This document shows, one piece after another, positions 43,685 to 52,777 of a DNA stretch of 64,000 bases. A model generated the notes under the pieces. The model ran no database searches, was not told the origin of the DNA, and worked only from the letters and a program-made list of their open reading frames with translations. This DNA is from Corynebacterium oculi. GTDB lineage: Bacteria; Actinomycetota; Actinomycetes; Mycobacteriales; Mycobacteriaceae. Position 1 is the first letter of the stretch, and each line of letters begins with the position of its first letter. A program made the translations under genes and the position numbers. The stretch spans positions 496,001-560,000 of the forward strand of contig NZ_LKST01000002.1 of the NCBI RefSeq assembly GCF_001412105.1. Direction: 5' to 3'.

Positions 43685-44665
43685 ATGGTACGCATGGGAA
43701 TTGACGGCATTATTGTCGCCTCAACAGCCGAGCTCAGGCGAATGGGAGAGACTCGATATTCCATTGCACGCCGCATCAAAGAAGGCAGCCTCCACAGGAT
43801 CATGCGCGGGTTGTATTCAGAAAAATCACTGTCGCCGCGTCAAATTTGCGCCACTTACTCTCTTCTTAAACCTCATCTGGCTTTCACCGGAGTCACCGCA
43901 ATTCAGTTATTTCTTAATCAGGAGGTTACGCTTCCGCTTCACGCCGTGGTTCCCCGGGGAAAATCCGAGAAAAACACCCGCACCCTTCGCGTCAGTCGGC
44001 GTCGTTGCCTTCCCACCACCTTGGTTCAGGGAATCAAAGTCCTCTGCGCCTCCGCGGTGGTGCGGGATCTTTCTTTGCTCCCGCCGCCAAAGTTGGTGAC
44101 CGCGCTCAAGTCGGTGCGGCGCCGCCTGCGCGATAGTACCCAGGACATACTCATGCGCGTCCTTGAGTATTGCTACGCGGGCAAGAACGGACAATCTTCT
44201 TTGGAAGAGGATGCTTCCCGGCTGGGTACCGCCTCACGCAAAGGATTAGTCCAGGTTCTTGCGCGATCCGCCATCGGCGCCGATAGTGAAACAGAACGCA
44301 GAGTTTTCCGACCAATCAAAGTCCGAGGCCTAAAAATCACCCTGAACGTGAAAATTGGTAATCACTTCTGGGATGCCCTGGTGGAGGGAAAGCGGAAAAC
44401 CCTCATCGATATTGATGGCACGGCCTTTCATAGCAATGGTGCTTCTTTTGTCAAAGATCGGTGGAAAACCAATAACGCCGTGAGTCAAGGGTACTATGCC
44501 CTGCGCTATACCTCCGATTGCGTGGACCATCACTGCGAAAAAGTAGTGGAGGATATCATTGCTATCGCACGGGGACTTCCCTCTCCTTTTAGCAATGATC
44601 CCGTGTGGCGGTGGCACCGCAGCGTGGCAGAATATAAGCATGATTCCGCCGCTGCGAAGCTCTGA
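43685..44665 (+). CDS. AbiEi-type winged-helix / DUF559 (Vsr-like) protein
   Basis: 326 aa, AGGGGGATCACG before the ATG at 43685; a second Met is at 43694. The N-terminus resembles AbiEi antitoxin winged helices (IVASTAELRRMGETRYSIARRI...MRGLYSE). Residues about 225-300 match DUF559/Vsr-like PD-(D/E)xK domains: HFWDALVEGKRKTLIDIDG, SFVKDRWKTNNAVSQGYYALRYT. This two-domain type is common in actinobacteria; function is unknown, with defence or DNA repair suggested. GC is lower than its neighbours and it separates wzt from glfT1. The 3' end overlaps glfT1 by 26 bases. No AbiEii-type toxin is adjacent. Confidence 0.75.
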   Translation: MVRMGIDGIIVASTAELRRMGETRYSIARRIKEGSLHRIMRGLYSEKSLSPRQICATYSLLKPHLAFTGVTAIQLFLNQEVTLPLHAVVPRGKSEKNTRTLRVSRRRCLPTTLVQGIKVLCASAVVRDLSLLPPPKLVTALKSVRRRLRDSTQDILMRVLEYCYAGKNGQSSLEEDASRLGTASRKGLVQVLARSAIGADSETERRVFRPIKVRGLKITLNVKIGNHFWDALVEGKRKTLIDIDGTAFHSNGASFVKDRWKTNNAVSQGYYALRYTSDCVDHHCEKVVEDIIAIARGLPSPFSNDPVWRWHRSVAEYKHDSAAAKL

Positions 44666-45548
44666 TTCCGTTGCCGCCGTCATCGTCACTCACAAGCGAG
44701 TCGAGCAACTCCGTGCCTCCTTGGAACAGGTATGCCAGCAAACCCTGCCGGTGAAATGGGTCATCGTGGTGGACAACGCCGCCGAGGACGCCGTGCGCCT
44801 TCTCCTCAACGAGCTGGCTGGGGATCGCGGCGTTTACCTGCCCAGCCAGACCAACCTCGGCGGCGCCGGCGGATTCGCCTATGGGTTTCTCACCGCGCTC
44901 TCTCTGGGGGCCGAAGCCATCTGGTGCGCCGACGATGACGGCCGTCCCCGAGACCACCGCGTCCTCGCCACGCTTATCGACGCCGCCGCCCGTCACCGTC
45001 TCCACGAGGTTTCGCCCGTGGTGTGCAACATCGATGACCCACAACGCCTCGCCTTCCCCCTCCGCCAGGGGGTGACGTGGAAGCGAAAGCTAGATGACCT
45101 AGAAGGAGATTTTCTCCCGGGGATCGCCAGCCTTTTTAACGGCGCGCTCATCTCCGCCCGCGCCATGGAGATCATCGGTGTGCCGGATTATCGGCTCTTT
45201 ATCCGCGGAGACGAGGTGGAGTACCACCGCCGCCTTGTGCGCTCGGGGCTACGTTTTGGTACCGCGCTGACCACCGCGTATCTCCACCCCGATGGCTCGG
45301 ACGAGTTCAAACCCATCCTGGGAGGCAAAATGCACACCCAGTACCCCAGCAGCAAGACCAAGCGCTTTTTCACCTACCGCAATCGGGGATACCTCATGAA
45401 TCAACCCGGAATGCGCAAACTCCTCCCCCAGGAGTATGGGCGTTTCGCCTGGTTCTTCCTGGTGCAGCGGCGCGACCCGGCCGGGTTCAAGGAGTGGCTC
45501 TCCCTGCATCGCCTTGGCCGCCGGGAGCAATTCCGCCGCCCAGAATAG
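44640..45548 (+). CDS. glfT1: Galactofuranosyltransferase GlfT1
   Basis: 302 aa from the ATG at 44640 (MIPPLRSSDSVAAVIVTHKR). GT-2 family: VVDNAAEDA, TNLGGAGGFAYG and the metal-binding WCADDDGRPRD, then FNGALISARAMEIIG and FIRGDEVEYHRR. It adds the first galactofuranose residues to the linker of arabinogalactan. Its partners wzm and wzt are just upstream, interrupted by the wHTH-DUF559 gene. It contains an exact 13-mer (44972-44984). Confidence 0.92.
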   Translation: MIPPLRSSDSVAAVIVTHKRVEQLRASLEQVCQQTLPVKWVIVVDNAAEDAVRLLLNELAGDRGVYLPSQTNLGGAGGFAYGFLTALSLGAEAIWCADDDGRPRDHRVLATLIDAAARHRLHEVSPVVCNIDDPQRLAFPLRQGVTWKRKLDDLEGDFLPGIASLFNGALISARAMEIIGVPDYRLFIRGDEVEYHRRLVRSGLRFGTALTTAYLHPDGSDEFKPILGGKMHTQYPSSKTKRFFTYRNRGYLMNQPGMRKLLPQEYGRFAWFFLVQRRDPAGFKEWLSLHRLGRREQFRRPE

Positions 45549-45582
45549 GCCACCCAGAATAGGCGGCCCGGGCATCCCAACA

Positions 45583-45643
45583 CGAAGGGGTGTCACTAGC
45601 GGGGTTGGCGCCCACACACCACCCGCAATGGCACCCCTTAGCG
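45583..45643. repeat. Palindromic element after glfT1
   Basis: One copy, left arm AAGGGGTGTCACTAG, right arm AATGGCACCCCTTAGCG, between the convergent glfT1 and gtrA genes. A C10-A7 tract follows at 45753-45769. Confidence 0.8.
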
Positions 45644-45801
45644 CGGGTGCAGAGGCGCGGGTGCAAGGGCACTGGCTCAGAACCACAGCAAGAAAATCAC
45701 CCAGGAACCACCCCGGCCAACTTCTAGGACCACCAGAAACCGCCAAGCCAAGCCCCCCCCCCAAAAAAACAATCTCAAAAAAACAACCCCAAAAACAACC
45801 C

Positions 45802-46203
45802 TTACTTCACCCGGAAGATAAACGCCCTCTGCATCACAAAGTTAATCACGGTGGCCGTGCCCTGGGACAGAACAAAGGCCACCACCAGGGCGAGGTTGTG
45901 GTCCCAGCCCCAGTCTTGGAAGAGTCGCTGGCAGAGGGTTTGGCCGCCCACGTTCACGCCGTAGGTGATTGCGTAGAGGCCCATCACCGCCAGAAAACGT
46001 CGCCAGGAGGGTTCGGCGCGGAAAGTCCAGCGGCGGTTAATCATGTAGGCCACGAGCGTGCCAAAGATAAAGCCGATGGTGCGGGAGGCGGGGATGCTCA
46101 TTCCCACCACCACGTTGCATATCCAGGTCAGCCCCAGATCGACCACGGCGGAGATCCCGCCGCTGATGAGAAAACGGATGCCCTGGCTCTTTAAGTCGTG
46201 CAC
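45802..46203 (-). CDS. GtrA family membrane protein
   Basis: 133 aa with four transmembrane helices: IRFLISGGISAVVDLGLTWI, GFIFGTLVAYMINRRWTF, LAVMGLYAITYGVNVG, ALVVAFVLSQGTATVINFVMQRAFIF. The N-terminal FxxSGG and NRxWTF motifs define GtrA. In mycolate-forming bacteria the homologue beside dprE1/dprE2 is linked to arabinan synthesis. It is the last gene of a minus-strand group starting at 48008. Confidence 0.88.
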   Translation of the reverse strand: MHDLKSQGIRFLISGGISAVVDLGLTWICNVVVGMSIPASRTIGFIFGTLVAYMINRRWTFRAEPSWRRFLAVMGLYAITYGVNVGGQTLCQRLFQDWGWDHNLALVVAFVLSQGTATVINFVMQRAFIFRVK

Positions 46204-46229
46204 GGGCCCTCAGCCTACTTCAGCGCCCG

Positions 46230-47141
46230 TTACTTCAACACCCTGAGCCGCCTCGCTGAACTGACGGGGCGCTCAGAGTCCCCGGCCAAACCCGGCACCG
46301 CCGCGCTTCCGCGCAGAAGCACCCGGTACATGTCCAGCCGTTCCACCGGGGGCGCCTGGTTCTCGCCACATCCGCCCATCGCGGCCAACCTGTCCAGGGA
46401 GTCTGCGCACCAGGATCGCACTTCCTTCCCGCTGAGTCTTTCCCCGTATCCCAGCGCCTCCATCGCGGCCGCCATCACGGCGTCGGCTACGGCGTCCCCG
46501 GAGAAACAGGCGAATCCCAGCAGGGCGCACCAGAATGCGTCCCGATGGGCCTGGGCGGTCTCCGGGGAAGCGCCCGAAGGCACAGAAGGCACTGCCGCCT
46601 CCAGTTCCGTCCACGCGCTCCTTGGGGTGACGGGTGCTTCCAGGTCGAGGGCCTGGAGCAGCGGCACGAAGTCCATGAGGTTTCCCCTGGAGAGCACCGA
46701 GCGCACCTCTGGGCGTACCCGTTCCAGTACCTCGCGCGTGGCCGCGCCTCCTACCAGGGCGGTGTTGATGGCGGGCATGTCGAAGGTGGTGTGCGGGAAG
46801 CTTCCCGATCCCCCCACGCAGAGCGCCCACGGGGTGTGGTCGTCGCGCACAAAGGCCCCCACCACGGTGAGGCGTATCTGCCACAGCCCCCACTCGTAGG
46901 TCAGGTTCTCGCCCACCGCGCCCAAGTGGGTGTCGATGCGCTCGCCACCGTCCACGCCCCGGCTACCTTCCTCCGAGCCGTGCCGGAAACCCCAGGTGGG
47001 GGCGTCGATAAGCCCGAAGCAGGCGTCCAGCACGCGGTGGAGGTCGCGCAGGTGGAGGGAGGCGTCGATGCCGATGTGCCGGTAGACCTCGCCGGTGAGG
47101 CTGGCGGCCTGGAGGATCACGGTGGTGGGTTCAGGGTTCAT
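46230..47141 (-). CDS. pRiA4b ORF-3-like domain protein
   Basis: 303 aa from the ATG at 47141 (MNPEPTTVILQAASLTGEVYRHIGIDASLHLRDLHRVLDACFGL). The start resembles PRiA4_ORF3 domains (a beta strand, then VxRxIxIxxxxxLxxLHxxLxxxFG). The remaining 200 residues are helical and not recognised. It overlaps the preceding gene by 11 bases. An exact 13-mer lies at 47001-47013. Confidence 0.5.
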   Translation of the reverse strand: MNPEPTTVILQAASLTGEVYRHIGIDASLHLRDLHRVLDACFGLIDAPTWGFRHGSEEGSRGVDGGERIDTHLGAVGENLTYEWGLWQIRLTVVGAFVRDDHTPWALCVGGSGSFPHTTFDMPAINTALVGGAATREVLERVRPEVRSVLSRGNLMDFVPLLQALDLEAPVTPRSAWTELEAAVPSVPSGASPETAQAHRDAFWCALLGFACFSGDAVADAVMAAAMEALGYGERLSGKEVRSWCADSLDRLAAMGGCGENQAPPVERLDMYRVLLRGSAAVPGLAGDSERPVSSARRLRVLK

Positions 47142-47580
47142 GGGGCGCCAGGGGCAGGGGCCGGATTTCCTTGCCAAAGACCTCCTGGAGGTGCTTGCGG
47201 GAGCGGCGCTGCGTCTCCAGGGTGTGCCACTGCTGCACGAGCTGCGCCAGCGCCGTGGCGGTGACCCAGGCGCGCCGAGCGGCGGGTTCCCCCTGGTAGG
47301 ACGCCGATAGTTGGTCGAGGTCGGGCTCCACCAGGGGATCGAGGCGCAGTCCGGTGACGGTCTCCGCGCAGGCCTCGCGGATGCGCTCACGCTCCGCGTT
47401 GATCGCCCGCGCCAGTTCGCGCACCGTCTCCTCCCCAGGGGTCACCCGCACCGCGCCCACCAGCAGGTCGGTGGGGTCGGCCACGATCCACGCGCCGGAC
47501 ATCAGGGCGGTGTCCCCCACGGTGGTCTGCACGTGCCACACCACCGTGGTTTCCTCTTGCTTATCGACGACCGCGATCAT
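47131..47580 (-). CDS. Hypothetical protein in gtrA group
   Basis: 149 aa, soluble: a beta-rich N-terminal half (ETTVVWHVQTTVGDTALMSGAWIVAD) and a helical C-terminal half rich in Arg, Gln and Glu. Not recognised. It overlaps the genes on both sides (4 and 11 bases), so the three are one transcription unit. The ATG at 47580 shares the preceding gene's stop region. Confidence 0.6.
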   Translation of the reverse strand: MIAVVDKQEETTVVWHVQTTVGDTALMSGAWIVADPTDLLVGAVRVTPGEETVRELARAINAERERIREACAETVTGLRLDPLVEPDLDQLSASYQGEPAARRAWVTATALAQLVQQWHTLETQRRSRKHLQEVFGKEIRPLPLAPHEP

Positions 47581-48008
47581 CGCCGTACCTCCGCCGCTTC
47601 CGCTTCCAGCAGGGCGAACACCAGCGCGGCCACTCCGGCACCCAGCGCCGTGTAGGGGCGGCGGATACCGAAGCGGCGCAGGCCCCCGGTCAGCCAGACG
47701 CGCACCTTATGGTTCAGCACCGGCATGATGGCCAACATCACCAGTCCAGCCGCCACCGCCGCCCACGTTTGCGTGGGGGAAAGGTCCATCCCACCCGGGG
47801 TGTCCTCGGGGAGGCCCTCTCCCCTGGTGGTGGCGCTCACCACGGCGATTCCACCCGCCACCAGAGCCGCCTTGATCGCGCCCCGGCGCGCGCGGGAGGA
47901 AACATAATCCGGCAGCGCCTCCCATGCGCCCGCGAAGGCCGCCTGGGCTAATCGCCCGGCGCGGGTGTGGTTCAGCCTGGAGGAATCCTTCTGCATCATG
48001 CCCACCAC
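47577..48008 (-). CDS. Hypothetical membrane protein
   Basis: 143 aa with three or four hydrophobic segments: AIKAALVAGGIAVVSA, WAAVAAGLVMLAIMPVL, YTALGAGVAALVFALLE. Basic loops; no signal peptide. A second start (MMQKDSS) lies four codons in. First gene of the minus-strand group ending in gtrA, and divergent from the small gene before dprE1. Family not recognised. Confidence 0.6.
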   Translation of the reverse strand: MVGMMQKDSSRLNHTRAGRLAQAAFAGAWEALPDYVSSRARRGAIKAALVAGGIAVVSATTRGEGLPEDTPGGMDLSPTQTWAAVAAGLVMLAIMPVLNHKVRVWLTGGLRRFGIRRPYTALGAGVAALVFALLEAEAAEVRR

Positions 48009-48019
48009 CCTAGCTATCC

Positions 48020-48247
48020 TTGGGAGGCATGTTCGGAAGAAAAGGTCACCCGGAGCAGCACGAGGCGGCGCAGCGCACCAATCTCCCCCTGGATGACTTC
48101 ATGACGCGCCTGATGGCCCAGGAGCTTCCGCTGCTCGATTCCACAAGCCGGGTGCTGGTGTACCAGGAGTTGCGCGAGTACCGCGGCCCCGAGATCACCT
48201 CGCAGGAGGAACTTCCCGCCCGGGTGCGGGAGATCATGGATCTGTGA
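48020..48247 (+). CDS. Small hypothetical protein upstream of dprE1
   Basis: 75 aa from a TTG at 48020; the ATG at 48029 is only one base from GGGAGG, so its start is unclear. Acidic and helical: LDDFMTRLMAQELPLLDSTSRVLVYQELREYRG, ending in VREIMDL. Soluble, no known motif. It lies on the dprE1 strand, 90 bases upstream. Confidence 0.55.
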   Translation: MGGMFGRKGHPEQHEAAQRTNLPLDDFMTRLMAQELPLLDSTSRVLVYQELREYRGPEITSQEELPARVREIMDL

Positions 48248-48337
48248 TCCGCGGCGTATCCGCGCGGCCCTGCCCCGCCGGGGCGCTAAGGTGGGTGCAG
48301 TATCTAGTACGCCTTTTTCGGAAAGATTCCTTCTATC

Positions 48338-49753
48338 ATGGCATTCCAAACCAAGGAACAGTCCCTCTACGGATGGGGCCGCACCGCGCCGTCCACGGCC
48401 CACGTGCTCTCCACCCCGGATGTGGAGGCGATCATCGAGGCCGTGGCCCAGGTGGCGGATGAGAACTCGGCCAAGCCCGAGTACGCCCGGCGCGGCGTGA
48501 TCGCCCGCGGCATGGGCCGCTCCTACGGCGATCCCGCCCAAAACGGCGGGGGCCTCGTGGTGGACATGCAACCGCTGAACCGCATTCACTCCATCGACCC
48601 GGATTCCGCCCTGGTGGACGTGGACGCGGGCGTGACCCTCGACCAGTTGATGAAGGCCGCCCTGCCCTATGGGCTGTGGGTTCCGGTGCTGCCCGGAACC
48701 CGCCAGGTGACCATCGGCGGGGCGATCGGGCCGGATATCCACGGCAAGAATCACCATTCGGCCGGTTCCTTTGGCAACCACGTGGTGTCCATGGAGCTGC
48801 TGGTGGCCGACGGCCGCGTGCTGCACCTGGAGCCGGAGGGTTCCCCGGACGATCCCGAGGGCGAGCTCTTCTGGGCCACCGTGGGCGGCATGGGCCTGAC
48901 CGGCATCATCCTGCGCGCCGTGATCCGCATGACCAAGACGGAGACGGCCTTCTTCATCGCGGATACCGACCGCACCGACACCCTGGACGAGACCATCGCG
49001 TTCCACTCCGGTGGCTCCGAGGTCAACTACACCTATTCCTCCGCGTGGTTCGATGCCATCTCCCCGGCCCCCAAGCTCGGGCGCGCCACCATCTCCCGGG
49101 GTTCCCTGGCCACCCTGGATCAGCTGAAGGAACTTGCCCCCAAGCTGGCCAAGGACCCCCTGAAGTTCCACGCCCCGCAGCTCATGACGGTGCCGGACAT
49201 CTTCCCCTCCTGGACGCTCAACAAGCTCAGCCTCTCCGCCGTGGGCCAGGCCTATTACCTCATGGGAGCCCCGGCGCGGAACCAGGTGAAGAATCTCACG
49301 CAGTTCTATCAGCCGCTGGATCTCATCGGGGAATGGAATCGCGGCTACGGTTCCAAGGGGTTCCTGCAATATCAGTTCGTGGTGCCCACGGAGGCGGTGG
49401 AGCCCTTCAAGGACATCATCAAGCAGATTCAGGCCTCGGGGCATTATTCCGCCCTCAACGTGTTCAAGCTCTTCGGCCCCGGCAACCGGGCCCCGCTCTC
49501 CTACCCCATGCCGGGTTGGAACGTCTGCGTGGACTTCCCCATCCGCCCCGGCCTGGGCGAACTCCTCGATGACCTCGACCGTCAGGTGATGGAGTTCGGC
49601 GGCCGCCTCTACCTGGCCAAGGAATCCCGCACCTCCGCCGAGAACTTCCACGCCATGTACCCCGGCATGGAGGGCTGGCTGCGCACCCGCAACGCCATCG
49701 ATCCCACCGGGGTATTCGCCTCGGACATGTCCCGCCGCCTCGAATTGCGCTAA
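48338..49753 (+). CDS. dprE1: Decaprenylphosphoryl-beta-D-ribose oxidase DprE1
   Basis: 471 aa FAD-linked oxidase, first step of the epimerisation that makes decaprenylphosphoryl-arabinose for arabinan. FAD-binding PCMH blocks: [47 protein letters not shown] with the conserved histidines. The cysteine that reacts with benzothiazinones is present: C397 in [11 protein letters not shown]. dprE2 follows after 15 bases. Confidence 0.95.
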   Translation: MAFQTKEQSLYGWGRTAPSTAHVLSTPDVEAIIEAVAQVADENSAKPEYARRGVIARGMGRSYGDPAQNGGGLVVDMQPLNRIHSIDPDSALVDVDAGVTLDQLMKAALPYGLWVPVLPGTRQVTIGGAIGPDIHGKNHHSAGSFGNHVVSMELLVADGRVLHLEPEGSPDDPEGELFWATVGGMGLTGIILRAVIRMTKTETAFFIADTDRTDTLDETIAFHSGGSEVNYTYSSAWFDAISPAPKLGRATISRGSLATLDQLKELAPKLAKDPLKFHAPQLMTVPDIFPSWTLNKLSLSAVGQAYYLMGAPARNQVKNLTQFYQPLDLIGEWNRGYGSKGFLQYQFVVPTEAVEPFKDIIKQIQASGHYSALNVFKLFGPGNRAPLSYPMPGWNVCVDFPIRPGLGELLDDLDRQVMEFGGRLYLAKESRTSAENFHAMYPGMEGWLRTRNAIDPTGVFASDMSRRLELR

Positions 49754-49768
49754 TCACAAGGAGCCTCA

Positions 49769-50530
49769 ATGTTGAACGCAGTGGGCCAAGCCCAAAACAT
49801 CCTCTTGCTCGGCGGAACCTCGGAGATCGGCCTGGCCATCGTCTCCGAGTTCCTCCACCGCGGCCCCGCCCGCGTCACCCTGGCGGCCCGCGCCGCCAGC
49901 CCGCGTATCGACGCCGCCGTGGCCCAACTCACCCAGGCCGGTGCCACGGAGGTGACGGTGCTCGACTTCGACGCCACCGCCTTTGACACCCACCCCGAGG
50001 TGGTGGAACAGGCCTTCTCCCACGGCGACGTAGACGTGGCCATCGTGGCCTTTGGCACCCTGGGCGATCAGGAAGAACTCTGGCAGGATCAGGCCAAGGC
50101 CGTGGCGAGCGCCCAGGTGAATTACACCGGGCCGGTCTCCGTGGGCGTGCTCCTGGGCCAGGCCATGAAGAAGCAAGGCCACGGCACCATCGTGGCGCTG
50201 TCCTCCGTGGCCGGCGTGCGGGTGCGCCGCTCCAACTTCGTCTACGGCGCGGCCAAGGCCGGCCTGGACGGTTTTTACACCCAATTGGGGGAGGCCCTGC
50301 GCGGCTCCGGTGTGAAGGTTCTCACCGTGCGGCCCGGCCAGGTGCGCACCAAGATGTCCGCCGGCGTGAAGGAGGCCCCACTCACGGTTCCCGCCGAGCG
50401 CGTGGCCAAGGACACCGTGGAGGCCGTGGCTGGCGGCAAGGACATCATCTTTGTCCACCCGGCCTTCCGGCTGGTCACCACCGCCTTTAACTTCATCCCC
50501 CGGCAGATCTTCCGCCGCCTGCCCTTCTAA
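49769..50530 (+). CDS. dprE2: Decaprenylphosphoryl-2-keto-beta-D-erythro-pentose reductase DprE2
   Basis: 253 aa short-chain dehydrogenase: LLGGTSEIGLAIVSEFL for NADH, catalytic ALSSVAG...YGAAKAGLDGF (Ser, Tyr, Lys). Reduces the keto product of DprE1 to decaprenylphosphoryl-arabinose. The gene is followed by a strong rho-independent terminator. Confidence 0.94.
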   Translation: MLNAVGQAQNILLLGGTSEIGLAIVSEFLHRGPARVTLAARAASPRIDAAVAQLTQAGATEVTVLDFDATAFDTHPEVVEQAFSHGDVDVAIVAFGTLGDQEELWQDQAKAVASAQVNYTGPVSVGVLLGQAMKKQGHGTIVALSSVAGVRVRRSNFVYGAAKAGLDGFYTQLGEALRGSGVKVLTVRPGQVRTKMSAGVKEAPLTVPAERVAKDTVEAVAGGKDIIFVHPAFRLVTTAFNFIPRQIFRRLPF

Positions 50531-50547
50531 TCCGCCCCGCGCGGTAT

Positions 50548-50581
50548 GACGGCCCCTTGATAGACAGGGGCCGTCTTTTTT
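50548..50581 (+). terminator. Rho-independent terminator after dprE2
   Basis: GACGGCCCCT-TGATAGAC-AGGGGCCGTC followed by six or more Ts: a near-perfect 10-bp stem. It ends the dprE1-dprE2 transcript. Confidence 0.9.
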
Positions 50582-50597
50582 GCTGCCCGCCCCAACC

Positions 50598-50779
50598 CCA
50601 AGGGGTGCCATTACCGGGAGATCCTCCCCCACCACGCCCCCACTGGCACCCCTTAGGCGCGAGGAAGCCTGCGTGCGGGAGGGAGGGCGTCGAAAAGCGG
50701 CGCCTCAAGCCCGCAACAGCGCAAGGGGTGCCACTACCCCGTGCCCGCCGCCCCTCCCCGCCCCACTGGCACCCCTTAG
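50598..50779. repeat. Two palindromic elements between dprE2 and aftA
   Basis: Copies at 50598-50659 and 50721-50779, both between genes of the same direction. The second ends nine bases before the aftA ATG, so it would lie in the aftA leader. A one-mismatch 13-mer lies between them (50686-50698). Confidence 0.85.
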
Positions 50780-50788
50780 ACTGTTGCC

Positions 50789-52771
50789 ATGAGTTCTACA
50801 GACCGTTTGGGGCGGCGCGGCACCCTGCTGGCCATGGCCCTGGCCCCCGTGGCGGGGGCCGTGTTCACCCTGGTGCTCTGGTTCCTGGCCAAGCAGGTGA
50901 CGCTCCCGGCGTTTAGCACCTCCATGGTCACGCGCGCGCTCGCCACCGCGGGCAGCGCCGCCGTGCTGCTGGTGGTGGGTGTGCTGATGGCCTGGTGGCT
51001 GCGCGGGGGCGTGGTTCCCCGCTGGCGGCGCGCGCTCACGTATGCGGCGGCGTACGTGGCCCCGGCGGCGTTGGTGTTTAGCACCACCGGCGTGCCGCTG
51101 TCCGCCACCCGCCTCTACATTGACGGCCTCCAGGTGGATCAGGCGTTTCGCACGCAGTTCCTTAGCCGCATGGCGCAGACCACCTCGCTGGCGGACATGA
51201 ATTACATCGACATGCCCACCTACTATCCGCCCACGTGGTTCTGGTTGGGCGGGCGCATGGCGAACCTCCTGGGGATGCCGGGCTGGGAGGTGTATCAGCC
51301 GTGGGCGCTCGTTTCCATCGCGGCCGCCGCCTGCCTGCTGGTGCCGGTGTGGCAGCGGCTGGTGGGTTCCCTGCCCGCCGCCACGGCGATCGCCTTGGTG
51401 AGTACCTGCCTGATGCTGCAACTGGGGCCGCAGGAGCCGTACGCGATCATCGTGGCGCTGGGGGTTCCGGCGTTGTCTCTGGTTGCGCGCAGGGCGCTGG
51501 CGGGCTCGTGGTTTGCCACGGCGGGCGTGGCGGTGTTTCTGGGGGTCTCGGCCACCATGTACACGCTTTTTACGGCCCTGGCCGCCGGTTCCGTGGTGGT
51601 CATGGCGCTGGTGGTGGCCGCCGCGCGCCGGAGTTGGCGGCCGCTGCTGCACCTGGTGGTGGCCGGTACCGGCTCGATTCTCCTCGCGCTGAGCACCTGG
51701 GGGCCGTACCTCTGGGCCGCGCTGCACAGCCGGGAGCGTTCGGGGGCCACGGCCATGCACTATCTGCCCGGCGAGGGCGCGGAGTTCCCGCTGCCCTTCC
51801 TCGCCGCCTCCATCGTGGGGGTGTTGTGCATGGTGGGGCTGGTGTACCTGGTGTTGCATTGGCGACGCCCCGCCGAGGGCGCCCTCCTGCTCGTGTTGCT
51901 GTGCCAATACGCCTGGTGCCTGGCCTCCATGGTGCTGACCATCGGGGGGGTGACGCTGCTGGGGTTCCGCGTGGAGATGCTGGTGGCGCTGCAACTGGCC
52001 ACCGCGGGCGTGATGGGCTTTGGTTGGCTGCGCCGCCAGGGGCTTGGCGCCCTGTACCCGGATCGGTTCTCCCCGCAGTGGCAGCGGCGGATCACGGTGG
52101 TTCTGGTGGTGGTGCTCAGCCTGGCGGGGGTGAAGTATGCCCAGGACATTCCCACCCATCACCAGGAAAACCTGGACTACGCCTACTCGGATACCGATGG
52201 TTATGGTGAGCGCGCGGATCGCTTTGCCCCCAACGCCGCCCAATATTACGGCCAGATCGACGAGGAGATTCGCCGCCACGGCCACGACCCCGCCGATACC
52301 GTGGTACTGGCCGACGAGAACCGCTTTATGAGCTTCCACCCTTACTACGGGTTCCAGGCCTTTACCAGCCATTACGCCAATCCCCTGGGGGAGTTTGATC
52401 GGCGCAACGCCGCCATCGAGGACTGGGCCCTGCGCTCCTGGGAGGAGCTGGCCGACCCGGCGGCTTTCGACGCCGCGGTGGAAGCGGAGTCGCAGGAAGG
52501 CTCCTGGCGGGCGCCGGACGTGTTCATCTTCCGCGGCGACCTGGAAGCGGAAGAGGAAACAGGGGCGGAGGAAGCAGCCGCCACCTCCGGCTTCAAGATT
52601 CACCTGGCCGAGGACATCTACCCCAATCACCCCAATATCCGCTTCAAGGGCGTGTTCTTTAACCCCGCCTCCTTTGCGGATGCCTCCCGCTGGGCCACGG
52701 CGCAGATCGGCCCCTTCGTGGTGGTCACCCGAGTCTCGGGGGGGGTAGGCCACTCCGGTGCCGTAGACTAA
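50789..52771 (+). CDS. aftA: Arabinofuranosyltransferase AftA
   Basis: 660 aa GT-C membrane enzyme that adds the first arabinofuranose to the galactan chain. An N-terminal helical domain with about 13 transmembrane segments contains the conserved loop DMNYIDMPTYYPPTWFWLGGR; the C-terminal ~230 residues are extracytoplasmic. emb starts six bases after its stop, an operon pairing conserved in mycolata. Confidence 0.93.
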   Translation: MSSTDRLGRRGTLLAMALAPVAGAVFTLVLWFLAKQVTLPAFSTSMVTRALATAGSAAVLLVVGVLMAWWLRGGVVPRWRRALTYAAAYVAPAALVFSTTGVPLSATRLYIDGLQVDQAFRTQFLSRMAQTTSLADMNYIDMPTYYPPTWFWLGGRMANLLGMPGWEVYQPWALVSIAAAACLLVPVWQRLVGSLPAATAIALVSTCLMLQLGPQEPYAIIVALGVPALSLVARRALAGSWFATAGVAVFLGVSATMYTLFTALAAGSVVVMALVVAAARRSWRPLLHLVVAGTGSILLALSTWGPYLWAALHSRERSGATAMHYLPGEGAEFPLPFLAASIVGVLCMVGLVYLVLHWRRPAEGALLLVLLCQYAWCLASMVLTIGGVTLLGFRVEMLVALQLATAGVMGFGWLRRQGLGALYPDRFSPQWQRRITVVLVVVLSLAGVKYAQDIPTHHQENLDYAYSDTDGYGERADRFAPNAAQYYGQIDEEIRRHGHDPADTVVLADENRFMSFHPYYGFQAFTSHYANPLGEFDRRNAAIEDWALRSWEELADPAAFDAAVEAESQEGSWRAPDVFIFRGDLEAEEETGAEEAAATSGFKIHLAEDIYPNHPNIRFKGVFFNPASFADASRWATAQIGPFVVVTRVSGGVGHSGAVD

Positions 52772-52777
52772 CGGGCT

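Noticed and set aside
43685-44665. Complete AbiE toxin-antitoxin system
   Set aside because: No AbiEii nucleotidyltransferase toxin lies next to it; downstream is glfT1.
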